Program-made: the position numbers and the translations under genes
Shown here: positions 1-5,431 of the stretch, piece by piece
Layout of the letters: each line of letters begins with the position of its first letter
Numbering within the stretch: position 1 is the stretch's first letter
Assembly (NCBI GenBank): GCA_042091375.1
Contig: JBELHO010000096.1
Span: 1 to 6,947, forward strand
Source: JBELHO01 sp042091375
Lineage (GTDB): Bacteria; Pseudomonadota; Gammaproteobacteria; Enterobacterales; Alteromonadaceae
Direction: 5' to 3'
Length of the DNA: 6,947 bases
The notes under the pieces: model-generated
Databases searched by the model: none
Told to the model about the DNA's origin: nothing
Seen by the model: only the letters and a program-made list of their open reading frames with translations

Positions 1-760
1 GTTGCGCAGTGCCAATTGAACACGTTGCAATGTTCACGCGACCACCATCAAGACCCATCATGGCAAATTTAAACCCTTGCCCTTCTTTACCTAACAAGTT
101 TTGCTTTGAAACACGCACACCATCAAAGGAGACGAGGCGTGTAGGTTGAGCATTCCAGCCCATTTTTTCTTCAGCCTTGCCATACACCACACCTTCGGCA
201 TTGGCATCGACTACAAATGCTGAGATACCAGCCGGTCCATCTTCACCGGTGCGAGCCATAACAACTAATAGTTCGGTATCACCTGCGCCTGAAATAAACA
301 TCTTAGAGCCGGTAATAACATAATCATCACCGTCTAAAACAGCTTTGGTTTTTAATGATGCGGCATCCGAACCTGAACCCGGTTCAGTTAAGCAATATGA
401 GGCAAGTAATTGACCCATCACTAAACCTTCACAATACTCAGCTTTGACCGCTTCAGTACCAAAGCTGGCAATCATCCAAGTTGCCATATTATGAATAGTT
501 AACATCGCGGTTGTAGCCGTACAACCCATTGCTAGCTGTTCGAAAATAATGCTTGAATCTAAGCGTGATAGACCTAAACCACCGGCATCTTCTGGTGTAT
601 AAAGGCCACAGAAACCTAATTCGCCCGCTTTTTGGATCACATCTTTCGGGAAAATGTGCTCTTGATCCCATTTCGCAGCATTAGGTAAAAGTTCGGTCAT
701 GGCAAACTGTTTGGCTGTTTCAGCGAATGCCATTTGGTCTTCTGTTAAATTAAAATTCAT
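1..760 (-). CDS. ivdC: Isobutyryl-CoA dehydrogenase-like acyl-CoA dehydrogenase (3'-truncated by window edge)
   Basis: FAD-dependent acyl-CoA dehydrogenase, probably oxidising isobutyryl-CoA to methacrylyl-CoA in valine degradation (2-methylbutyryl-CoA from isoleucine is a possible second substrate) and passing electrons to ETF in the cytoplasm. I translated 253 residues with no stop, beginning MNFNLTEDQMAFAETAKQFA. The N-terminal helical domain is followed by the family signature YCLTEPGSGSDA (residues 122-133), a beta domain with ITGSKMFISGAG and MGWNAQPTRLVSFD, and MMGLDGGRVNIA (234-245) opening the C-terminal helical domain. About 130 C-terminal residues lie outside the window, so the catalytic glutamate cannot be checked. 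The start is set by AAGGGG at 766-771, five bases before ATG. It lies 43 nt downstream of mmsA in the same direction. The specific substrate is inferred from the operon order thiolase-mmsA-acyl-CoA dehydrogenase known from Shewanella ivd clusters; the family assignment itself is secure. Confidence 0.9.
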   Translation of the reverse strand, partial: MNFNLTEDQMAFAETAKQFAMTELLPNAAKWDQEHIFPKDVIQKAGELGFCGLYTPEDAGGLGLSRLDSSIIFEQLAMGCTATTAMLTIHNMATWMIASFGTEAVKAEYCEGLVMGQLLASYCLTEPGSGSDAASLKTKAVLDGDDYVITGSKMFISGAGDTELLVVMARTGEDGPAGISAFVVDANAEGVVYGKAEEKMGWNAQPTRLVSFDGVRVSKQNLLGKEGQGFKFAMMGLDGGRVNIATCSIGTAQ

Positions 761-788
761 AAATACCCCTTAAAAACCTTTGATAATC

Positions 789-808
789 GATAAGGCAAAC
801 GCCTTATC
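789..808 (-). other. Intercistronic hairpin overlapping the mmsA stop codon
   Basis: A perfect 8-bp inverted repeat, GATAAGGC / GCCTTATC with a 4-nt loop, sits at the end of mmsA; the TAA stop (804-806) lies inside its 5' arm on the minus strand. The only T-run downstream (five T, 772-776) begins 12 nt beyond the stem, so it is not a canonical intrinsic terminator. A ribosome finishing mmsA would open it. It could act as a weak attenuator, an RNA stability element, or be incidental. Confidence 0.4.
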
Positions 809-2294
809 TTAGGTTAATACTCATATTAGGACCGGTTGCAATATCATCTTCAAACCAGCGCGCTGTAATGGTTTTAGTTTCCGTGTAAAAACGGATCCCT
901 TGTTTACCATAGGTGTGTTGATCACCATAGAAAGAGCCTTTCCAGCCAGTGAATGAGAAAAATGGCAGTGGCACTGGTATCGGTACGTTGATCCCTACTT
1001 GGCCCACTTCAATTTCGTGCTGGAATTTACGCGCGGTCGCACCACTAGCAGTAAATAAAGATGTACCATTACCGTAGGGGCTTTCATTTATAATTTGAAT
1101 GGCTTGTTCTAATGTATCAACGCAAATACACGCTAGCACTGGACCAAAGATTTCTTCTTTATATAAATCCATGTCACTCGTAACATCAGTAAATAAGGTA
1201 GGGCCTACCCAGTTACCTTTTTCATACCCTTCGACAGTGGCATTTGAACCATCGACAAGACACGTTGCACCTTGTATTTTTGCACTTTCGATAATTGATA
1301 GAATGCGATCTTTGGCTGCTGCTGTTGTTTGTGGTCCATAGGCCGCTTCAGGGTCGTTCCAAGCGCCTGGGCGTACTTTGGAAAATTCGCCTTTTAAGTC
1401 ATCAATCCATTCTTTAGATTGACCAACAAATACCGCTACCGAAATACCCATACAACGCTGACCCGCAGCGCCCACTGAGGCACCGACTAAGTTCGAAATA
1501 GCGCGTTCTTTTTTCGCATCAGGCATAATTACCATGTGGTTTTTAGCACCTACACAGGCCTGAACACGTTTTAAATTAGCAGTACCTCGTGAATAGATAT
1601 ACTCACCTACACCACACGAACCAACAAACGAAATAGCACGGATTGATGGCTCATCAAGTAAGCGATCTACTTGGTGCTTCGTGCCATGAATAACCTGTAA
1701 TACGCCTTTTGGTGCACCGGCTTCTTCGAATAGTTCCACTAAGCGCATAGGCGTAAGCGGATCTTGTTCTGATGGTTTTAAAATAAAGGTATTGCCACAC
1801 ACAATCGCCATTGGAAACATCCACAGTGGGATCATTGCCGGAAAATTAAAGGGTGTCACACCTGCACAAACACCAAGCGGCTGCATATATGAATAGGTAT
1901 CTATATTACGCGCCACATTTTCGACTGTTTCACCCATCATTAACGCGGGTGCGTTAGCAGCTTGTTCAACTACTTCAATACCGCGCCAAACATCCCCTTT
2001 TGCATCTTCAAATGTTTTACCCAGCTCATGACAAATAATGGTCGCTAGTTCATCATGATGTTCTTTCAAAAGCGCAGCATAACGCATCATAATACGCGCG
2101 CGTTCGGTGACGGGAACATCGCGCCAGGTTTTAAATGTTTCTTGAGCAGATGCAATGGCTGCATCAATTTCAGCATCGGTTGCACAAGGCACCTGAGCAA
2201 GCACGTCTTGGTTGGCAGGGTTAACTACATCTAGCCATTCAGTTGTTAGTGACTCTTGCATTTCGCCTTTAATATACAAAGGAACCTTAACCAT
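804..2294 (-). CDS. mmsA: CoA-acylating methylmalonate-semialdehyde dehydrogenase
   Basis: NAD-dependent, CoA-acylating aldehyde dehydrogenase. It converts (S)-methylmalonate semialdehyde to propionyl-CoA with loss of CO2 at the end of valine degradation, and can also act on malonate semialdehyde. The product is 496 residues, the normal family length. Visible motifs in order: GVTPFNFPAMIPLWMFP (145-161, containing the oxyanion Asn150), LKPSEQDPLTP in the NAD-binding fold, SFVGSCGVGEYIY (222-234), catalytic Cys281 in GAAGQRCMG, KEEIFGPVL (379-387), and the C-terminal block GQVGINVPIPVPLPFFSFTG typical of the MMSDH subfamily. GQRCM and the PVPLPFFSFTG block separate it from ordinary aldehyde dehydrogenases. 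The start MVKVPLYIKGE is chosen because GGAG lies six bases upstream (2301-2304). The nine-residue longer reading from 2321 would begin inside the upstream terminator hairpin. It is the second gene of the ivd operon (ivdB in that nomenclature), 46 nt after the thiolase. Confidence 0.96.
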   Translation of the reverse strand: MVKVPLYIKGEMQESLTTEWLDVVNPANQDVLAQVPCATDAEIDAAIASAQETFKTWRDVPVTERARIMMRYAALLKEHHDELATIICHELGKTFEDAKGDVWRGIEVVEQAANAPALMMGETVENVARNIDTYSYMQPLGVCAGVTPFNFPAMIPLWMFPMAIVCGNTFILKPSEQDPLTPMRLVELFEEAGAPKGVLQVIHGTKHQVDRLLDEPSIRAISFVGSCGVGEYIYSRGTANLKRVQACVGAKNHMVIMPDAKKERAISNLVGASVGAAGQRCMGISVAVFVGQSKEWIDDLKGEFSKVRPGAWNDPEAAYGPQTTAAAKDRILSIIESAKIQGATCLVDGSNATVEGYEKGNWVGPTLFTDVTSDMDLYKEEIFGPVLACICVDTLEQAIQIINESPYGNGTSLFTASGATARKFQHEIEVGQVGINVPIPVPLPFFSFTGWKGSFYGDQHTYGKQGIRFYTETKTITARWFEDDIATGPNMSINLR

Positions 2295-2307
2295 TATTCT
2301 CTCCCAT

Positions 2308-2331
2308 AAAAAAAGGCGCAAAGTTGCGCCT
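2308..2331 (-). terminator. Intrinsic terminator between the thiolase gene and mmsA
   Basis: On the minus strand the repeat AGGCGCA / TGCGCCT (2314-2331) forms a GC-rich 7-bp stem with a 4-nt loop (an eighth A-T pair is possible with a 2-nt loop), followed at once by seven T (2308-2314). This is a canonical rho-independent terminator. It starts 9 nt after the thiolase stop and its T-tract ends two bases before the GGGAG ribosome binding site of mmsA. Its position inside an otherwise co-directional operon suggests partial termination, lowering mmsA-ivdC relative to the thiolase. In the plus direction no T-tract follows, so it is not bidirectional. Confidence 0.85.
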
Positions 2332-2340
2332 AAAATAGTA

Positions 2341-3537
2341 TTATTTTACTTCTATAGCCATGGCTACAGCTTCACCACCACCAATACACAGTGATGCCAC
2401 CCCTTTCGATAAACCGCGATTTCTCAATGCATGAATAAGGGTCACTAAAATACGTGCACCACTGGCGCCAATTGGATGACCTAATGCGCAAGCACCACCG
2501 TTCACATTCACTTTATCGCTATTAAGTTGCATTTCATTGACAGCTAACATAGTTACCATGGCAAATGCTTCATTGATTTCCCACAGGTCTACGTCATCTT
2601 TATGCCAGCCTGCTTTATCAAGTACTTTTTCAATTGAACCAATTGGCGCTGTTGTAAACTCAGCCGGTTGATGTGAATTAGTTGCATGTGCTTTTATTTC
2701 ACATAAAGGTGTTAACCCTAATGCTGCAGCCTTAGAGGCTTTCATTAATACAAGTGAAGCCGCACCATCAGAGATGGAAGATGAATTAGCCGCCGTAATT
2801 GTGCCATCTTTAGCAAACGCAGCACGTAATGTTGGAATTTTTTCAGGTCGTGCATTACCCGGTTGCTCATCAATAGAAAAAGTGATGTCGCCTTTACGCG
2901 TTTTAATTGTATGCGGTGCTATTTCATTGGTGAAAGCACCCGTCTCTATTGCAGCTTGCGCCTTGGCAAGTGAAGACAAAGCAAACGAGTCCATATCATC
3001 ACGCGTAAGGTTATATTTATCAGCCGTTACCTGGGCAAAACAGCCCATTGCTTTGTTGTCATAAGCATCTTCAAGGCCATCGGCCATCATGTGATCTTTA
3101 ACTTGACCGTGACCCATTCTCATACCGCCTCGTGCATTCGGTATAAAATAGGGTGCATTACTCATGCTTTCCATACCGCCTGCTACCGCAACGTCAATGC
3201 TGCCAGCACTAATAAGATCATGAGCAAGCATCGCTGTTTTTAAACCTGAGCCACACACTTTGTTGATTGTTGTTGCACCTGTTGTCAACGATAAACCGGC
3301 TTTCACCATAGCTTGTCTTGCTGGCGCTTGGCCAAGGCCTGCGGGTAAAACACAGCCCATGATGACTTCATCAATCTCATCAGCAGCGAGTTGTATTTCT
3401 GCCACTGCACTTTTAATAGCTGTGGCGCCTAAATCAGTCGCATTTACGCCTGAAAGACTGCCCATAAAACCACCCATTGCTGTGCGTTTGGCACTTACAA
3501 TTACAACTGGATCTGATAAAGTATTTTCAACCGACAT
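2341..3537 (-). CDS. ivdA: Acetyl-CoA C-acetyltransferase / 3-ketoacyl-CoA thiolase
   Basis: Degradative-type thiolase of 398 residues, the usual length. It cleaves a 3-ketoacyl-CoA with CoA to release acetyl-CoA. In this operon the likely substrates are 2-methylacetoacetyl-CoA (isoleucine) and acetoacetyl-CoA (end of leucine degradation). Visible residues: nucleophile Cys95 in NKVCGSGLKTAM; AVAGGMESMSNAPY (117-130); NSSSISDGAAS (251-261); NEAFA (322-326); His354 in GGACALGHPIGASGAR; and the second catalytic Cys384 in ASLCIGGGEAVAMA. All catalytic positions are intact. The start MSVENTLSDPVV is selected by a strong GGAGG (plus-strand 3543-3547) five to six bases upstream. A 22-residue longer reading from 3603 is rejected because it would run through the operator and promoter. 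First gene of the minus-strand ivd operon. It is also describable as atoB-like; the exact substrate is inferred from context. Confidence 0.93.
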   Translation of the reverse strand: MSVENTLSDPVVIVSAKRTAMGGFMGSLSGVNATDLGATAIKSAVAEIQLAADEIDEVIMGCVLPAGLGQAPARQAMVKAGLSLTTGATTINKVCGSGLKTAMLAHDLISAGSIDVAVAGGMESMSNAPYFIPNARGGMRMGHGQVKDHMMADGLEDAYDNKAMGCFAQVTADKYNLTRDDMDSFALSSLAKAQAAIETGAFTNEIAPHTIKTRKGDITFSIDEQPGNARPEKIPTLRAAFAKDGTITAANSSSISDGAASLVLMKASKAAALGLTPLCEIKAHATNSHQPAEFTTAPIGSIEKVLDKAGWHKDDVDLWEINEAFAMVTMLAVNEMQLNSDKVNVNGGACALGHPIGASGARILVTLIHALRNRGLSKGVASLCIGGGEAVAMAIEVK

Positions 3538-3568
3538 AGTATTCCTCCAAAAATGTATAGTGCCAGCA

Positions 3569-3599
3569 TACATAAAAATTACGTTTACGCAAACGTAAA
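3569..3599 (-). promoter_or_regulatory. Putative ivd operon promoter with a 19-bp MerR-type spacer
   Basis: Reading the minus strand, TTTACG (3599-3594) can serve as -35 and TATGTA (3574-3569) as -10, separated by 19 bp. A long spacer is characteristic of promoters activated by MerR-family proteins through DNA distortion. The 20-bp inverted repeat fills the -35 and spacer. The -10 match is poor (three of six), and TTTATG (3576-3571), with a 17-bp spacer, is an equally weak alternative. Transcription would start about 25 nt before the thiolase ATG. The exact start point is inferred. Confidence 0.5.
3579..3598. promoter_or_regulatory. LiuR operator, ivd side (perfect inverted repeat)
   Basis: TTACGTTT-ACGC-AAACGTAA: two exact 8-bp arms around a 4-bp centre, 41 bp upstream of the thiolase ATG. 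Perfect symmetry of this length suits a dimeric MerR-family protein. A 16/20 match recurs upstream of liuR, and TTTACG/CGTAAA-rich palindromes are known LiuR sites in gammaproteobacteria. Assignment to the LiuR encoded here is inferred from proximity and motif. Confidence 0.8.
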
Positions 3600-3747
3600 T
3601 CAAAATGTTGTTGCATTAAAAAGTGTTAAGAAATAATGACAGAACCTCAGTAAAGACGCTTATTTGTTCGATATTAATTCAACTACACTAACTATATATA
3701 AAAGCTGACAGTTCGACATTTCTCACCAAAAGACACCATCAATCAAC
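3600..3747. other. AT-rich middle of the divergent intergenic region, no supported feature
   Basis: This stretch between the two operators holds no plausible gene. It contains an alternating TA run at 3693-3700 and short A/T tracts. TTGTTC (3664-3669) lies 23 bp from the first TATATA hexamer, too far for a standard promoter. I see no hairpin with a T-tract and no additional copy of the operator motif. Confidence 0.6.
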
Positions 3748-3776
3748 TTTACCTTTACGTAAACTTCACTTATAGT
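3748..3776 (+). promoter_or_regulatory. Putative liuR-liuAB promoter
   Basis: TTTACC (3748-3753) as -35 and TATAGT (3771-3776) as -10 are separated by 17 bp; the -10 matches five of six consensus bases and the -35 four of six. The operator copy at 3749-3768 lies across the -35 and spacer, so bound regulator would contact the RNA polymerase site. Predicted transcription start is near 3783, giving a leader of about 24 nt. Confidence 0.6.
3749..3768. promoter_or_regulatory. LiuR operator, liu side (imperfect copy)
   Basis: TTACCTTTACGTAAACTTCA agrees with the ivd-side operator at 16 of 20 positions. The central TTTACGTAAA is self-complementary, but the outer arms are degenerate. It lies 38 bp upstream of the liuR ATG within the predicted promoter, implying autoregulation of liuR together with control of liuAB. 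The weaker symmetry suggests lower affinity than the ivd-side site, which is inference. Confidence 0.75.
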
Positions 3777-3806
3777 TAATCATCAATTTTTTTAGGTGCA
3801 GTGTGA

Positions 3807-4205
3807 ATGAGTATAAAAGATACAGAACAAACTTTTAGTATTAGTGATTTGGCGAAAGAGTTTGATATTACCACGCGCAGTATTCGCTTTTATGAAGACC
3901 AAGGTTTAGTCACGCCTCGTCGCCAAGGTCAAACACGCATTTATAGTAAACGCGACAAAGTGCGTCTTAAACTGATTTTAAGAGGTAAACGTCTAGGTTT
4001 TACCTTAGCTGAGACTGGTCGTTTATTTGAGTTATATGATGCTGACAAGTCAAGCGCTACTCAGTTAAAAATAATGCTCGAATTAATTGATAATAAAAAA
4101 GCACATTTAGAGCAACAAATGGACGATATCAAAGTGGTGTTAATGGAACTTGTTACGGCTGAGCGCCGTTGCAAAGACACCTTAAAAAAATTAGACGAAT
4201 CCTAA
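3807..4205 (+). CDS. liuR: MerR-family transcriptional regulator of branched-chain amino acid degradation (LiuR)
   Basis: Small cytoplasmic DNA-binding regulator of 132 residues. The N-terminal MerR winged helix-turn-helix is clear: FSISDLAKEFDITTRSIRFY (10-29) with the recognition helix and the ITxRSIRFYEDQGL core, then wing residues PRRQGQTRIYSKRDKVRL (37-54) and a second helical pair with GFTLAETGRLFELYD (64-78). Residues about 85-128 form a long charged helix suited to the antiparallel coiled-coil dimer of MerR proteins. The C-terminus is short, with one cysteine (Cys122), so a metal-binding MerR is unlikely; in LiuR proteins the inducer is thought to be a pathway intermediate. A modest AGGTG (3794-3798) precedes ATG by eight bases. 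It is first in the liu transcript, 40 nt ahead of liuA with no terminator between. The LiuR identity rests on fold, neighbours and the two operators. Confidence 0.92.
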   Translation: MSIKDTEQTFSISDLAKEFDITTRSIRFYEDQGLVTPRRQGQTRIYSKRDKVRLKLILRGKRLGFTLAETGRLFELYDADKSSATQLKIMLELIDNKKAHLEQQMDDIKVVLMELVTAERRCKDTLKKLDES

Positions 4206-4245
4206 TCTCTCACTCACCTACACCGTTTATAACAGGATATTTAAA

Positions 4246-5421
4246 ATGAGCACAGTGTCACTTTATAAAGAACTTAATTTTGGCCTTGGCGAAACAGCCG
4301 ATATGATCCGTGATCATGTAAATAGTTTTGCAACGAATGAAATTGCCCCCCTTGCAGAAAGCACCGATGTAAATAATATTTTCCCTAACCAACTATGGAC
4401 TCAATTTGGTGAAATGGGTTTATTAGGTATGACGGTTGATGAACAATACGGTGGTGCAGGCTTAGGTTATCTTGAGCATGTTATTGCGATGGAAGAAATC
4501 AGCCGTGCAAGTGCTTCAATTGGCCTAAGCTATGGTGCTCATTCAAATTTATGTGTAAATCAAATATTTAGTAATGGTAATGAATTCCAAAAACAAAAAT
4601 ACCTGCCTAAATTGATTTCTGGTGAACATGTAGGTGCGCTTGCTATGAGTGAGCCAAATTCAGGTTCTGATGTTGTTTCTATGCGTTTAAAAGCAGAAAA
4701 ACAAGGCGATAATTATATTTTAAATGGTAATAAAATGTGGATCACTAATGGTCCAGATGCACATACCTTTGTAATTTATGCAAAAACAGATATTAATGCC
4801 GGGCCAAAAGGGATTACTGCGTTTATTGTTGAAAAATCATTTCCAGGATTTAGCCAAGCACAAAAACTCGACAAGTTAGGTATGCGCGGTTCAAATACCT
4901 GTGAATTGGTTTTTGAAGATTGTGTTGTCCCAGAAGAAAATATTTTGGGTAACTTAAATGAAGGCGTAAAAGTATTAATGAGTGGCTTAGACTACGAACG
5001 CGTAGTATTAGCTGCCGGCCCATTAGGCATTATGCAAGCCTGTATGGATGTAGTGGTGCCTTATATCCATGAGCGCAAACAATTTAATACTGAAATCGGT
5101 AATTTCCAGCTTATCCAAGGAAAAATTGCTGATATGTATACCCAAATGAATGCGGCTCGTTCGTATGTTTACACCGTTGCAAAAGCGTGTGATCGTGGCG
5201 AAACAACCCGTAAAGATGCCGCGGGTGTTATTTTATATGCCGCAGAACTGGCAACTAAAATGGCGCTTGATGCGATTCAGATCCTCGGTGGTAATGGCTA
5301 TATCAATGAATATGCCACTGGCCGTTTACTGCGTGATGCAAAATTATATGAAATTGGTGCAGGTACGTCAGAGATCCGTCGTATGTTAATTGGACGCGAA
5401 GTATTTAACGAGAGTAAATAA
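4246..5421 (+). CDS. liuA: Isovaleryl-CoA dehydrogenase
   Basis: FAD flavoenzyme that oxidises isovaleryl-CoA to 3-methylcrotonyl-CoA in leucine degradation, donating electrons to ETF. The 391 residues match the usual bacterial length and the gene is intact. Visible features: N-terminal helical domain with YGGAGLGYLEHVIAMEEISR (68-87); LAMSEPNSGSDVVSMRL (132-148), the acyl-CoA dehydrogenase signature; KMWITNGPDA (163-172); LGMRGSNTCELVFEDC (211-226); Glu251 in GLDYERVVLAAGPLGIM, the helix position that carries the catalytic base in isovaleryl-CoA dehydrogenases; and QILGGNGYINEYATGRLLRD with EIGAGTSEIRR near the C-terminus. The location of the base at this helix, rather than near the C-terminus as in short-chain enzymes, supports the isovaleryl assignment over isobutyryl. 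AGGA (4234-4237) lies eight bases before ATG. The liuB start follows after 10 nt, so the two are very likely co-translated. Confidence 0.96.
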   Translation: MSTVSLYKELNFGLGETADMIRDHVNSFATNEIAPLAESTDVNNIFPNQLWTQFGEMGLLGMTVDEQYGGAGLGYLEHVIAMEEISRASASIGLSYGAHSNLCVNQIFSNGNEFQKQKYLPKLISGEHVGALAMSEPNSGSDVVSMRLKAEKQGDNYILNGNKMWITNGPDAHTFVIYAKTDINAGPKGITAFIVEKSFPGFSQAQKLDKLGMRGSNTCELVFEDCVVPEENILGNLNEGVKVLMSGLDYERVVLAAGPLGIMQACMDVVVPYIHERKQFNTEIGNFQLIQGKIADMYTQMNAARSYVYTVAKACDRGETTRKDAAGVILYAAELATKMALDAIQILGGNGYINEYATGRLLRDAKLYEIGAGTSEIRRMLIGREVFNESK

Positions 5422-5431
5422 GGCGCTGACC

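Noticed and set aside
1099..1341. Plus-strand open frame opposite mmsA, and similar ones at 2212-2394, 2774-3064 and 3260-3598
   Set aside because: All lie antisense to well-supported genes, show no family motifs and lack convincing start signals.
2295..2321. Nine-residue N-terminal extension of mmsA from an upstream in-frame ATG
   Set aside because: It would start inside the terminator hairpin and has no ribosome binding site, whereas the internal ATG at 2294 has GGAG at ideal spacing and matches the usual family start.
2885..2910. Operator-like TTTACGCGTTTTAA inside the thiolase gene
   Set aside because: Only half of the palindrome is present and it lies within coding sequence; chance similarity is likely.
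3554..3559. TATACA on the minus strand as an ivd -10 box
   Set aside because: The matching -35 position reads GTAATT, and transcription would begin almost at the Shine-Dalgarno, leaving no usable leader.
3538..3603. 22-residue N-terminal extension of the thiolase
   Set aside because: The extra stretch covers the operator and promoter and resembles no thiolase N-terminus; GGAGG just before 3537 fixes the start.
3664..3700. Possible third promoter (TTGTTC with TATATA) in the middle of the intergenic region
   Set aside because: The spacing to the first TATATA hexamer is 23 bp and no gene is positioned to use it.
5150..5389. Open frame overlapping liuA in another frame, plus minus-strand frames at 5572-5806 inside liuB and at 489-671 inside ivdC
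   Set aside because: The enclosing genes are intact, conserved enzymes; these are by-products of their codon usage.
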